A stretch of DNA of 64,000 nt from Symbiodinium natans (lineage: Eukaryota > Sar > Dinophyceae > Suessiales > Symbiodiniaceae): contig CAJNDS010002786.1 of the NCBI GenBank assembly GCA_905221605.1, positions 188,001 to 252,000 on the forward strand, read 5' to 3'. Within the stretch, counting starts at the first letter, position 1. Every line of letters begins with the position of its first letter. Positions 32,346 through 42,439 of the stretch are shown here, piece after piece. The position numbers and the translations under genes were made by a program. The notes under the pieces are model-generated. The model did no database searches. It saw only the letters and a list, made by a program, of their open reading frames with translations, and was not told the DNA's origin.

Positions 32346-32492
32346 TAGGCAGCCCCCTGAAACATACGAAAGTAGCAAGCGAACGTCATATGCAGGTGAT
32401 GGCTGCGCCGTCCAGATGACTGGGCTGTAAGGTGGCTTATTTTTTTTTGTTGTTATTCTGTTTATTCTTCATTTTTTCGCCACGTGGGCAAG

Positions 32493-32974
32493 TTGCACAT
32501 GCCTGACGTGCTCACCCTGTTGCCACAACTGCTGCATCAAGGCGTCCGCAGTCCCGTAGGACCGGGACTGTTCTCGCCCCAAGTAACTGGCGCCACACTA
32601 GGCAGATATTAAGCTGAAGTATTAGCTGCACATTCATGCGTGTGCAGTTTTGGGAAGCTGCGTTTCTGTACCGCAAGAACAGGCAGAAATGGGAAAGTCG
32701 AAACGAAGTGCCGACGACGAGGCCAGCAGCATATTCTGCGAGCAGTGCGTTGTATCACTTGCGGGAGATCTTGAAAGCATCGCATGCCGATCGGAGTGCA
32801 GACTGTGCATGGGATGCGTGCTGGTTGCAAGAACCTGCTGCTAAGCGTGCTGGTCCCTGAACCCTGAGCCCTAAACCCAAACCCTAAACCCCGTGGTATC
32901 TCCCTCAGGAAGAAGGCGTCGTCCTTGCCGCTGCCAGCAAGGTTCTGAGGGCATTCAGGCACCAAGCTGGCTGA
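32493..32974 (+). CDS. Three-exon gene of unknown function
   Basis: Exon 32493-32582 reads LHMPDVLTLLPQLLHQGV before CAA|GTAACTGG. Exon 32648-32852 follows GCGTGTGCAG and reads FWEAAFLYRKNRQKWESRNE, later YHLREILKASHADRSADC, ending GCTG|GTCCCTGAACC where CCCTAAA units begin. The last exon (32913-32974, TGA) reads GVVLAAASKVLRAFRHQAG. Phases agree (0, then 1). In the second exon a Cys-rich alternative frame (SECRLCMGCVL) is less compatible with the first donor. No family recognised. Confidence 0.5.
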
Positions 32975-32978
32975 AACC

Positions 32979-33178
32979 CTACTTGGAGGTTCATGGTACT
33001 TAATAACCCAACCACAACTGTACTTATAGCCCACTTATAAGCCCCTTAAGTGCCCCAATGTGGTTATAATTTTGTTATACGTGCAGTGATGCTTGGGTTA
33101 TTGTGCCCTATAATCTGGTTATAACTCGGTTATTGGTACAGTTATGATTGGGCTATTAAGCACCATGAACCTCCAAGT
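32979..33178. repeat. Family E palindromic element
   Basis: CTTGGAGGTTCATGGTACTT left, AAGCACCATGAACCTCCAAG right; internally repeats the motif for the duplicated half seen at 24314. Confidence 0.9.
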
Positions 33179-33182
33179 AATC

Positions 33183-33313
33183 TTAAACCCTAAACCCTAA
33201 ACCCTAAACCCTAAACCCTAAACTCCCTAAACTCCCTAAACTCCCTAAACTCCCTAAACTCCCTAAACCCTAAACCCTAACCCTAAACCCTAAACTACCC
33301 ATGAACCTCCAAG
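33183..33313. repeat. CCCTAAA array with homogenised AAACTCCCT units, then family D remnant
   Basis: Normal units flank six copies of an 8-nt variant. A D-element right end (CTACCCATGAACCTCCAAG) at 33294-33313 abuts the next exon and may supply its acceptor. Confidence 0.9.
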
Positions 33314-33935
33314 TAAACCTCCGAGCTGATGCAGCAGCCAGGACCTGTTTGAGCAACTTCTCCTTTGACAAGCCGCCGGAACCTGCCGTTGAGGACCGGC
33401 ACATCACCACAGCAGAGCATGGGTTTAGGGTTTAGGGTTTAGGGTTTAGGGTTTAGGGTTTAGGGTTTAGGGTTTAGGGTTTAGGGTTTAGGGTTTAGGG
33501 TTTAGGGTAGTCTTGAGTATGTGTGGTGCTTTGCGTTTTGAGTGTCAGGTGGTGGAGCTGCTGCAAGACATGAAAATCACCCCTCGCCTGCCTGGAGCTC
33601 AGCGAGTGGTGGAAAACGCCCGCAGCTGCTCGCATCTTTCCCATCGTCTGTGTCCAGGGTTGTGCAGTTCTTCAAGACTTTCAAGCAGCGACGCCCCAAG
33701 AATGAGAGATGCCACGGCCGAGAACTTGCGCGTTCATAGCCACGACGGACCCAAGAGGCTTAAGCGGTACGACTCCATCACCTTGCGGGTCGGGCCAGAT
33801 GAAGCCTGGAACTTAGGGTTTAGGGTTTAGGGTTTAGGATTTAGGGTTTAGGGTTTAGGGTTTGCGGTGGAGTGGCTTCAGGCTTTTGGTGCACACAGTG
33901 TGCCCCGAGCGTGAATCGCCTGAGTGTCATCCAAG
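33314..33935 (+). CDS. Multi-exon gene whose exons sit between telomeric arrays
   Basis: Exon 33314-33422 reads SNFSFDKPPEPAVEDRHITT. The array 33423-33505 is removed in phase 2. Exon 33506-33817 (104 codons open) reads CGALRFECQVVELLQDMKIT and later LKRYDSITLRVGPDEAW. It ends in phase 2 at the first base of the next array (TTAGG|GTTTAGGG). Exon 33882-33935 follows GTGGCTTCAG and ends CCAAG|GTCAGC. A frame change via a 20-nt GT-AG segment inside the long exon is possible but not needed. Product unknown. Confidence 0.5.
33423..33505 (+). other. Candidate 83-nt intron of pure telomere repeats
   Basis: CATGG|GTTTAGGG...GTTTAG|GGTAGTC; phase 2 on both sides, no other sequence inside. The right flank opens a 104-codon frame exactly in this phase. 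Confidence 0.6.
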
Positions 33936-34076
33936 GTCAGCACAGCAAGTATGACGAGACTGGTCAAGCCGGGACTTCATTCATGCTAAGGCTTCCTGGA
34001 TAGCATGGCATCTGTGTATGCCTGGACAGGAACCATCGACAGTGGGCCGGATGCCTTGGTTGCACCCGGCGCAATT

Positions 34077-34155
34077 CCCTAAAACCCTAAAACCCTAAAA
34101 CCCTAAAAACCTAAAACCCTAAAACCCTAAAACCCTAAACCCTAAACCCAAAAAC
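34077..34155. repeat. Homogenised AAAACCCT array
   Basis: Eight copies of an 8-nt variant (telomere unit plus one A). Upstream of the next gene's acceptor TTTTTGCTCAG. Confidence 0.9.
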
Positions 34156-34173
34156 CAGAGGGTTTTTGCTCAG

Positions 34174-35633
34174 GTCGCCAAGATCATGATACTCCTTCTC
34201 GATTTGGCTGGCTACAAGGACACAGCACACCGCCCTGACTCTTCTAGGAGTGGGCAGCAGCTTCGTGAATGCCCCCACTTCTTTAGGTCACGTGGGACGG
34301 CTTCCTGTACGTCACCATGCAGTTGCGGCCCCAATGTGGGTGCAGATGTGGCCGCGCAGTATTGCAACCCTACGGTTCTTGGAATACCTGAGACATTGAG
34401 GTTCTGTGCCTTGTCCAAGCTGGAGCTCTGTCAGGCCGGGCGGCCGACTTCTTCACGAAAGCACGAGAGTGCTGGACTCGCTGGACACAGACTGCTGCAG
34501 GTCATGTTCTACGTTGTGTGCAAGGAGATGAAGAGTTGGACTGTAGCATCCCTACCTTCCCTGTGTAGTTAGGCGTTGGCAGCTGTGTGCACCTAGCTAC
34601 CGACCCAGTCCTGGCCCGGGTATTTCTGATGGAGCAACAAGAGGTGCACTATCTCACGAGCAGCCAGCTCGAAGAGTTCTATGATGACTACTACACTTGT
34701 CCTGTGCTCAGTCCCTGTGGGCGGTCACCAATCTCATGCTCGCTTTCGGGCCCGCAGGTCCAGTACATGCCTTCAACACGAACTCCATCAACTTCGCCAA
34801 GCTTCCCCTGGCAAAGCAAGGGTCCTGGGAGCTTTCGTGGTGCACAGCTTCATGAGCAGCGCCGTCATGTTCATGAGCACCTCGACAACTGAGAGGTTCC
34901 GCATTCAAGACTTCATCGAGCTTTGCTACAGATACAGCTCTCGACACAGATGCCCCCACTTGAGAAGAGTAGGGCATCTGATGTGATCAAGATGCAACCT
35001 TTGCTCAGGCCAACTCATCAATCCGTGCATGCACTTACAGAGATCCTTGCAGCAGCTTGGGCCCCTAGACGGCCAGGAACGATGTTCAAATCGCACAGCT
35101 GAGCTCTGGGAAGCAATGGCTGAGGTCGCTGCCGTCGCTCCGGTTCTGGTCAAACTATGACAAGATCAAGGTCTTCACTTCTTGAAGCCGAACCTAAGCC
35201 CGCTGTTTGGGAACGAATCGCTAAGAACGAATCGCCTTGCAGGTGTATAATCGCCGCATCACCATTGACTTCTTTCGCTTCCAGAAGGTTACCAGCCTGC
35301 CACTGCCTTGGCTACTTTTGGGCCAAAACGTTGCACAATAGTCGTTTGCCAGCGTCTACGTGCTGAGGTTGGAGCTTATGCGACGGCATGCCGGCAGCGG
35401 CTTCGGCCTCAGGAATGGTTTTTTTCTCTTTGTGGATGGATGGCCAACTGAAGAGAACTGACCATAGCGGTCGATCTGGTGGATTGCATTTGCTTCTGTG
35501 CCATGTAAATACGAACCCTGTGACAACTTTGAGCCATTGAGGCCTTGGACCTGTGCAGCAGCACCGCCTAGCTGTCATGGAGCAGTTCATGGCGGGGCGA
35601 TGCAGATCAGCGGCATCCGTGCTAGTCAAATGA
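34174..35633 (+). CDS. Multi-exon gene of unknown function
   Basis: Best exons: 35069-35170 (after GGGCCCCTAG) reading GKQWLRSLPSLRFWSNYDK; 35243-35287 (after GCCTTGCAG) reading VYNRRITIDFFRFQK before AAG|GTTACC; 35559-35633 (after CTGTGCAG) reading QHRLAVMEQFMAGRCRSAAS to TGA. These three join in phase 0. Upstream: 34174 (VAKIMILLLDLAGYKDTAHR, with a DLAG step like a G3 motif), 34287-34374 and 34393-34500 (QAGALSGRAADFFTKARECW), 34609-34703 (ARVFLMEQQEVHYLTSSQLE), and about 34758-34850. A 128-codon alternative frame overlaps 34174-34569, so the 5' half is uncertain. Confidence 0.5.
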
Positions 35634-35640
35634 GCTCGGG

Positions 35641-36310
35641 GTGACAGCATGTGAATCAGTGGATTTCAGTAAGAGGCCTGTCAAAGGGGTCCTGGTAAGG
35701 TCTGGGACGTACACAGGAAGGCGCAACCTAAGCATGGAAGGAAATCGGCCTATCTGCAGCTTCAAGCGCATGCTTCTGAACATACATGCCTACGCTTGGG
35801 CAGTCTCTCAATTAAAAAAAGTTCGCTTGCCAGTCGCATCCTACATCATCATGCTGACAAGCCTGCGGCTAGCCTGCGAGGGTCCTGGTAGCTGGGAGGA
35901 TCCAAGAGGCCCTCGAATGTCAGGGAGCAAGATCTTCTTGGCTGGGCCCTGAAAACCATCTTCACCTCACAAAAAGAACCGAGCATGCCAACCTGATAAG
36001 AGCTGACCCCGCGGTCTATACAGTTGTCAAATTCAGATGTGTTGCTTCTTGGGAAAACTTGTTCGAGAAATTGTGGCCCCGCGACAAGCACTTGGACATA
36101 CTTTGACGTCTTCCCATGTCAAGATGAGTTGCTGATTGCTCGAAGTCTTTCAGGGTGTCTTGTCCTGAGTACATGTTCGGCCAAGCTTCTTGAAGCTCAA
36201 AAGTCTCAGAACCCAAAGCCTCCGACCTTAAAACACATGGACTTAACGAGGCCTTGCTTCAAAAGAAGGATTGGTGGCTTGATTCTTGTAGGGCGCAGGA
36301 ATTCGTGACC
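35641..36310. other. Ambiguous ORFs
   Basis: Plus frames of 103 (35641-35952) and 94 codons (36024-36308) and minus frames of 80 and 66. No splice-supported reading. Confidence 0.25.
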
Positions 36311-36335
36311 GGCCGTCCAGCTTGCTGTCGCCGCA

Positions 36336-36640
36336 GGTGCTGGAGAAGTCCAACCCAGGCAAGTGCACGATGTTGTTGCTATTGCGATGGGCGGATGTCA
36401 CGTTTTCATGCTTGCCGGTACAGGCTTTAAAGATGATATCGAGAAGTTCAAGGCTGCTGTGTTGAAGGCCGAGCTTGTGACACGGCGTCTCTCATTACCC
36501 TCGTTTTTCGGAGAGTGGACGCCTTCAGGCAATGGAGAAGCACAAAGCTCAGCAGCCCAATCCGACGTGTTGTATGCGGGAAATGTGCTGTGGTGTGCTG
36601 CTCGTGCCATGGTTTTTTCCTACAGCGAGACTTGACACGA
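36336..36640 (+). CDS. Candidate small exons
   Basis: VLEKSNP follows GTCGCCGCAG and ends AG|GCAAGT, the consensus for a GC donor. The segment from 36424 after GCCGGTACAG reads FKDDIEKFKAAVLKAEL before GTGACA. Short, helical, in accord with a split gene; product unknown. Confidence 0.35.
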
Positions 36641-37040
36641 TGTGACAACCAAGCAACTACCCAGGTGCCGTCCCACAAAGAGTGGAATCCTTCCTTTGCC
36701 TATGGGCGTGTGGCAGCCTGAGCAGCCACCTGCGGCCCCCTGCACGGATCCTCCGCACTCTCCCAGAGAGCAACCAATGCATGTGGCATGCCATGGGTTT
36801 AGGGTTCAGGGTTTATTGTCTTTCGCCACCTAGTTAGTCCCACCGTCTTATGATATTGGCCATGGGGAGACATTGCGCATGGCGCACGCTCACGGCACCC
36901 CGGCGGCTACAGGATTTCCTAAGCAGCTGAGGCATCCACCCGCCAAGACCAGGCTTGTAAGGGAGATGCGCTTGCCGGAGCCCCGGCGCTTTTTGAGGAA
37001 GTGATGAATGAACCCGAAAGCCTAAACCCTAACGCATGAT

Positions 37041-37057
37041 GCCATTTTGGGCTCAAG
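37041..37057 (+). other. Relic dinoflagellate spliced leader
   Basis: GCCATTTTGGGCTCAAG matches the 3' part of the dinoflagellate leader (GCCATTTTGGCTCAAG) with one extra G. It lies 84 bp before the ATG of an intronless gene, on the same strand. A looser GCCATTTTTG...GGCTCCAAAG at 37069-37092 may be a second, older relic. Such relics mark genes copied back from processed mRNA. Confidence 0.7.
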
Positions 37058-37140
37058 CGCGTATGCATGCCATTTTTGCGTAGGCTCCAAAGCTTCCGAG
37101 ACCTACAGCAGCGATCGTGTCTCATTTTTTGCATGCCCCC

Positions 37141-37704
37141 ATGGCGTTGATTTTGCTGTGGGTGGCTTTTCACACCAGCCTTGCGCTTGCGGAAACAACC
37201 GACACGGAAGTCATGATCACCAGCACCCTGCCCAATGATGATGACTGCTTACACGCTGATTCCTCGTGTGCCCTACAAGCTTTGCAGCGCCACGGGTCCC
37301 TGGGCACCGTGCAGACGGCAGCAGACGAAATCTCCTCAACGAGTTGTCCATCACAATGTGAGCGTTGCAGAGCCGGCGGGGGGGATGGTGGGGTGGAATT
37401 GGTGGACGGCAAGTGCACGCACCACTGCTCCAGCTTCGGATTTTGTGGCACCTCGGCCGCTTATAAGTTTCAAGGTTCTGTCGACTGCACTTCATGCGGC
37501 GCAGTCCTGGTACCATCCAGAAGATGCGACAGCAAGTGCTACTCTCCGCACTGCCGTGATGGCGGCAGTGGTGACGGCGGCATTCCATTGCAGAAGGGCG
37601 TTTGCACAAGCTACTGCTCTGTGTTTCGACATTGCGGAACCTCGAACATGTACAGCTGGCGAGGAACTGACTGCACCGCCTGCCGATTTGAGGTGTGGAG
37701 GTAG
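37141..37704 (+). CDS. Secreted Cys-rich protein with two hevein-like repeats, intronless
   Basis: 187 residues. Start chosen at ATG 37141 because it begins a signal peptide (MALILLWVAFHTSLALA, cleavage before ETTDTE); the frame is open further upstream without an ATG. After a linker there are two tandem Cys-rich repeats: CRAGGGDGGVELVDGKCTHH followed by CSSFGFCGTS..Y..DCTSC, and CRDGGSGDGGIPLQKGVC followed by CSVFRHCGTS..Y..DCTAC. The C-S-x-F-x-x-CGTS-x-x-Y core recalls chitin-binding (hevein) domains, although the full Cys spacing differs. Likely secreted or wall-associated. No introns, and a relic leader upstream, in contrast to all neighbours. Confidence 0.85.
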   Translation: MALILLWVAFHTSLALAETTDTEVMITSTLPNDDDCLHADSSCALQALQRHGSLGTVQTAADEISSTSCPSQCERCRAGGGDGGVELVDGKCTHHCSSFGFCGTSAAYKFQGSVDCTSCGAVLVPSRRCDSKCYSPHCRDGGSGDGGIPLQKGVCTSYCSVFRHCGTSNMYSWRGTDCTACRFEVWR

Positions 37705-38093
37705 CCCGCAACGTCCTTCGCTGTTCCCCCGTGAAGTCTCCAAATTTCAGCACACTCCGCGCAGCCAATGAGCTGCCACATTTGACAGAGCACGCTGCCA
37801 AGGAGCCCCTGCGCACCCAGGCATAAAACAAAAAAAGCATGGTGGTGACTTTGCTCCAGGCCAGAGTGGATGCACCGCCACCTCGAGACCAATCAGGCCA
37901 GGCTGCGCTGCATGGGATCTGCCGGTTCTTGAAGATGAGCGTCGGGAATATATATATATATATCTCACATATAAATATGGAATATTTATTTTTATATTAT
38001 ATATATATGATATATATATATATAATTTATATAAATAGAAACATAAATATAAATATAAATATAAATATAAAAATAAATATAAATACAGAATAT

Positions 38094-38124
<31 letters not shown>

Positions 38125-38660
38125 CATCTTTGATATTGTTGGCAGGCTGGGTGTACTGCCACACTGCATCATGCAAGGCGCCAGGAGTACACGGTGGGCA
38201 CGCCCTGGGGTCCACGACTTAGCCTACACGCGTGACGGGAAGTTGCCGCACCTGTGCTGAAGCAGCTCGCTGCAACAAAACACAAGGGTTTTGCCACATG
38301 TTGCCGCGAACTAGGGTCATGCTGAGTCATGCTTATTGTCTTTAAGTCGCAGGCATGCTGCCCAACTGGAAGTCTCTGCCTCAGCGGATTTCACCGGCTC
38401 AATCTCTTGCCTCAGATCAGATCCGGTTAGTTCAGGGTTTTAGGCTTTTAGTGCATTTACCTTGCGCATACTTACCCGGCGGCCTGGATGTAAAAGTTAC
38501 CGTGCGAAAGGGTGTTTGCTCAGGCTAACAATCAGGAGAAGGCCCCGACCTCAGACTTGCACATGTTCCCTTCGTTCAGCAGACGTCCGAGCTGCCGGCC
38601 CTTACATCCCATTGCTGGGGCCGCATAAATCGATGAGAAGTAGGTAGCATGAAGCTGTTT
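37705..38660. other. Intergenic region with AT microsatellite
   Basis: (AT)n and AAATAT-rich block at 37949-38125; frames there (Tyr/Ile/Phe-rich) are artefacts. 38200-38660 has a 61-codon basic frame (38462-38647) without support. Confidence 0.5.
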
Positions 38661-38789
38661 CGGCGGACTCAGTTCCTATGCGCGTGGCGATCCGTATCTC
38701 GTGCATAATACTCAGGTGAGCAGCGGTTTCTTTTTGCTAAAAGTTAAACTTAAACGCTTGAGTACGCCGCCTCGGCAGCCCGGCCGGCT

Positions 38790-38816
38790 TAATGCGGGGG
38801 GGGGGGGGGGGGGCAG
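38790..38816. repeat. G homopolymer
   Basis: Run of about 20 G. Similar G or C runs of 13-18 occur at 902, 20881, 42221, 43553 and 60745. Confidence 0.95.
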
Positions 38817-38959
38817 GGGCTTCGGGGCGGAAGTCGAGGCGAATTACGTACGGAAATTACTCCGGGAACCGGGACGCGAAAGTGCATGGGACTCTGGCCG
38901 CGGAAGCATGCGAAATTGCTTGCGGAAGCACGCCTGTGCGGACGCCCCATCAAATTATT

Positions 38960-39930
38960 ATATCATTATTTAAATAGATTCATATTATGATATGAAAATA
39001 CTATCATTAATGTACTGTTCTTGTATGACCTTACGTATTAGAAATATTGTTATTACATTATTGTTTCTATTTTTCGCATTATTATATTACTATATTGTTA
39101 CATGATTACGTGTTTATTTTATTATCTTATTAGGTGTTTTATTATACGATTATTTGTTTTATTATTATATTATTTTATTAATATACCAGAACATGATTAC
39201 ATTGTTATACTTTCATATTTACATTTACATTATTCTATTTTACATGCTTACATTGTTTGTTCATTAATATATTGTTCTCATATTACATTGTTATTGTTAG
39301 TATATTTGTGTTTTTCCATTTCTTATATTCTCATAGTGTTATGTTCTTATATCATTATATCATTTTATTGTTATAGCATTTTTGTTATATTATATTATTA
39401 TATTGTGATATTAATAACAATTATGGTATAATCTTTACTATATATGATATATGGTTATATTACTATTTTCTTCTTTTTCCATTATTATACTATTATATCA
39501 TTATATTCTATTAGTATATTAGTATCTGATTATATTCTTATTTTATTCTTACAGTCTTATCGCCTTATATTCTGATATGTGTTCTTATATTCTTATTGTA
39601 TTATCTTAAATTGTATGTATAGAATACTATATTGTTAGATTACTGTATTTTGCATAGTGTTATACTTGTATCTTATGTGATGATATTGATGTGTTATAAT
39701 AACGTTTCTCAAAGAGTGAAACCAGCTCTGGAAAGCGTCCGCGGAGACAAACGCGGCGGACGAGTAGAAACTGCACTCGCGCAAGGGTTCCGCGGAAGGG
39801 TTCGTTATTTCATGGAAAGCCCTGTAGGCTACACGCGTCAATGCACAGAAGCTTGTGGCGTGCACTGGAAGCGTAATGTAACAATATCGTATTATAGTAA
39901 TATGATATCATACAGTATAACGATAAGAAT
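38960..39930. other. AT-rich block with one GC-richer island
   Basis: AT-rich throughout except about 39700-39880, which reads VKPALESVRGDKRGGRVETA and then GYTRQCTEACGVHWKR in one frame and may be an isolated exon. No splice sites are convincing. Confidence 0.5.
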
Positions 39931-40035
39931 ATAAGAATATAAGAATCATGTGCCGTGGGTGCCCACTCTGACAGAGAGTGGTACTAGCAGGTCATTCCAT
40001 CAATGGCACTCTCCCAGATGCCGAGGCATGCTTCG

Positions 40036-40078
40036 GGTTTAGGGTTTAGGGTCTGGGGTTTAGGGTTTAGGGTTTAGC
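40036..40078 (+). repeat. TTTAGGG array
   Basis: Six units with one CTGGGG variant, upstream of the gene at 40092. Confidence 0.9.
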
Positions 40079-40091
40079 GTGCTGGGAGTAG

Positions 40092-40512
40092 AGTGATGAG
40101 TGCCTGCGAGTACCTTCAGCACCGCCTGATGCGCACAGGTCCGTCGAGGAGGCAGAGGCCTTGGTCCGCTCCACGTTTGGCGAAATTGCGACGCTCTTGC
40201 CTCAGCTCCTGGCGACGACTTTGGGTCAAACTCTGGGGCACCTCGTTCCCAGGAGAAGCAAGATCAAGCAGATTGCAGCGAATCTTTTCCAGCATGCTCG
40301 GGGCCTGAATTCTCAAGTTGCGATGTTGGAGCTCCCTGCATACTGCATGCTTCCCCTGGTTCTTAGTAGGGAATGAAGGAATTCGCGCCCTATGTAACCC
40401 TTTAAGGGGTTACATGGGGTACCGCATTCCCTCATTCCCTACGAAGAACCATCCAGTGATCATATGGTGCACAGTCAGGCGGCCAAGCCACCAAGCGAAG
40501 ACAGCAGACTGA
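40092..40512 (+). CDS. Two-exon gene split by a family B element
   Basis: Exon 40092-40358 (89 codons after TGGGAGTAG) is helix-rich and reads VEEAEALVRSTFGEIATLLP, then KIKQIAANLFQHARGLNSQV. It ends CCCCTG exactly at the start of a family B element. Exon 40447-40512 resumes in phase 0 after CTACGAAG with 21 codons and TGA. Joint: MLPL|NHPVIIW. A second downstream frame (HSQAAKPPSEDSRLKS, to 40676) would need another phase. Start not seen; product unknown. Confidence 0.55.
40359..40446 (+). repeat. Family B element as an 88-nt intron
   Basis: CTG|GTTCTTAGTAGGGAATGA to CATTCCCTACGAAG|AACC; phase 0. The inverted repeat supplies both splice sites. Confidence 0.7.
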
Positions 40513-40751
40513 AGTCCGTAGTTCGAAGCCAGGACCAGGGGAGTTTGGAGCTTGCGAGAGGGGCCGCGACAGAGGGTTTAGGGTTTAGGGTTTCTGAGAT
40601 CTTGATGGTAGTTGGGGGGACTCGGCATGATGAAATGTTAGGAGCTGGAATTCATCCGCATGAGTCGTCAAGACGTTGAGCCTCCAAATCTTGTTCGAAC
40701 GATGCAGAGGCAGGATTGCCAGACTTTGCATGAATCTGTCATGATCGATAG

Positions 40752-40838
40752 GATTTAGGGTTTAGGGTCTATTAGGGTTTATTCGGGTTTATTAGGATTT
40801 ATTAGGGTTTCTTAGGGTTTATTAGGGTTTAGGGTTTA
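40752..40838 (+). repeat. Homogenised TTTATTAGGG array
   Basis: Six copies of a 10-nt variant (GGGTTTATTA) flanked by normal TTTAGGG. Confidence 0.85.
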
Positions 40839-40951
40839 GAAAAATCGATTCGCCTGTCATGTCCCGGCCCTGAAAGGCTGTTCCAAGAGGAGCTCATGGA
40901 CAGAACGCCCAAGGAAGCCGCCATCTGAGAGCCGTCTCAAGCTCATCCATA

Positions 40952-41044
40952 TCCCCCTTGGGAATTATTTTATTTCTATTTATATAAAAAAACCCAAGAG
41001 GATGTTAACAAAATGTAAGTCTTTGTTAGGGTTCTAAGGGGAGC
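40952..41044 (+). repeat. Family A introner-like element
   Basis: ATATCCCCCTTGGGAATT to AGGGTTCTAAGGGGAG, with the AAACCCAAGAGGATG core. Flanking sequence is not clearly coding and no target duplication is evident. Confidence 0.85.
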
Positions 41045-41089
41045 AGAGGCATGCAGTAGGCCGGAAGCTGTGCTGCGCAGCGCAGTGCG

Positions 41090-41418
41090 CCGCTGAGCTG
41101 CCGAAGGCAGAGCAGGGTTTCACCTGCATGGCGTTGTGCAGGTGCTGCGAGGGTTTAGGGTTTAGGGTTTAGGGTTTAGGGTTTAGGGAATCTTTGGAGC
41201 AAAACCTCTGAGAAAACAGATCGGGAAGTTGTATTTTCAACGTGTTCCAACTTCCGCTGGGTCTGCTGTTTCCCATCTGCGGGCTGCCAGCCGCGAACGT
41301 CAATCAGATGCTGCAGCACCTGCTAGGACCACTAGGAGCAGAATTCACAACACCACAAACACGGCAGCCCACCGAGAAGAAAAAAGAAGAGCGCGGCATC
41401 TTCCGTGACGCGGATTGA
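41090..41418 (+). CDS. Candidate gene end next to a telomeric array
   Basis: Upstream frame GRAGFHLHGVVQVLR ends at the array 41153-41188. Beyond it the best frame (about 41220-41418) reads FQLPLGLLFPICGLPAANVN, MLQHLLGPLGAEF and a Lys/Glu-rich tail before TGA. Two other frames after the array are also open, so the joint is undecided. Confidence 0.35.
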
Positions 41419-41711
41419 GTTGGGGGCCAACTTGAGGGGTGCCGTTTCCAACACGCCGCCAGGGTCGGCGGAGAAGGGACGTTGGGCAAGTGCATAATCA
41501 TACCCCGAAACATACCCGAAGTCTTGCAAAAAAGCCCCCCATCGTGGGAACCCTTTCTCACATGTGTCTCTGTGCTCGGAATCTGTGCACAACCGATGCA
41601 GTGCTGAAGCTCATGTAGGGATAATGACAGCAAACCCCTCGCACTTCGATGCCGTAGGCTCACCGGCATGAGTCTGAATGTCTGCACCACCGGCGACTCC
41701 ACCAAGTCCAC
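41304..41711 (-). other. 135-codon minus-strand ORF, doubtful
   Basis: Overlaps the plus-strand candidates on both sides; composition Ser/Pro/Cys-rich, no motif. Probably an antisense shadow. Confidence 0.2.
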
Positions 41712-41843
41712 GGACGCCCTGGTACACTACATCGACCTTAACATGGAGCAAATGAAGATCCACATGCTGGCATCATGGCAGCTTGACTCGGCCAACTTAA
41801 CTGCGAGGGATGACCACGTCAGACTCCGAGCAGGTGATATTGT
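41608..41843 (+). CDS. Candidate exon, unknown protein
   Basis: Reads STDALVHYIDLNMEQMKIHM, then ASWQLDSANLTARDDHVRLR before CAG|GTGATATTG. First ATG at 41668, but the frame is open from 41608, so it may be internal. Confidence 0.45.
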
Positions 41844-41849
41844 CACAAC

Positions 41850-42300
41850 GTTAGCGCTTTTGGCTCTATCGTCACTATTATATATTGTACTCGTCGGGAA
41901 GATTATTTTGAATTTATTGACAATCACTACATAAACAACTCTTAGCAAATGCAAAAGGACGTGGCTATGATAAAACAGGCTAGAAACTGGATACGTCATT
42001 ATGTTCATTCCTATCAGTACTAGTATTCTTACTACTATTGGTACTGTTATTAGTATCATTATTAGTATTGTTATGAAATTATTCTTCTTCTTCTTGTTAG
42101 TACGAAATGAGAGTGATAATGATATTGATAGCAACATCAGAAACAGGAAGACAAACATTGTTGATGAGCTCGGCCCATTGTGGACATGCTTGCGGTGCAT
42201 TCTACTGACAGAGCACCGGCCCCCCCCCCCCCCCCCCCCATATCACCGTTCATATAATTTCACGCGGACTGATTCGCTTTCATTCTCGTGTTGCCATGAG
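41850..42300. other. AT-rich stretch and C-run
   Basis: Low-complexity TATTAGTA-type sequence to 42130, then a C-run of about 18 at 42221-42239. No gene seen. Confidence 0.5.
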
Positions 42301-42439
42301 CTTGTGGCCTGACGTTTCCAAACAGCAGTTTGTTTGCAAACGTGAACAGAAGTCAAAGCAGATGAATCCTTGTGATTGCACATTGGAGAATTGGATGGAG
42401 GGGGGTGCGCGCGCCCCCCGAACCCCCCCGAACCCCCCC

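Noticed and set aside
32650-32844. Cys-rich small protein in the 32.6 kb exon
   Set aside because: The overlapping frame (FLYRKNRQKWESRNE) fits the phase of the upstream donor, while the Cys-rich one lacks a proper start.
33606-33625. A 20-nt GT-AG micro-intron inside the 33.5-33.8 kb exon
   Set aside because: The original frame stays open for 104 codons through to a good array-bounded donor, so no intron is needed.
34174-34235. GTPase of the GTPBP1 type from a DLAGYK motif
   Set aside because: A single DxxG-like step in an uncertain frame; no P-loop or NKxD motif seen.
40568-40600. Two-unit TTTAGGG tract as an intron
   Set aside because: Only about 13 nt would be removed and the surrounding frame reads through it (EGLGFRV) without a stop.
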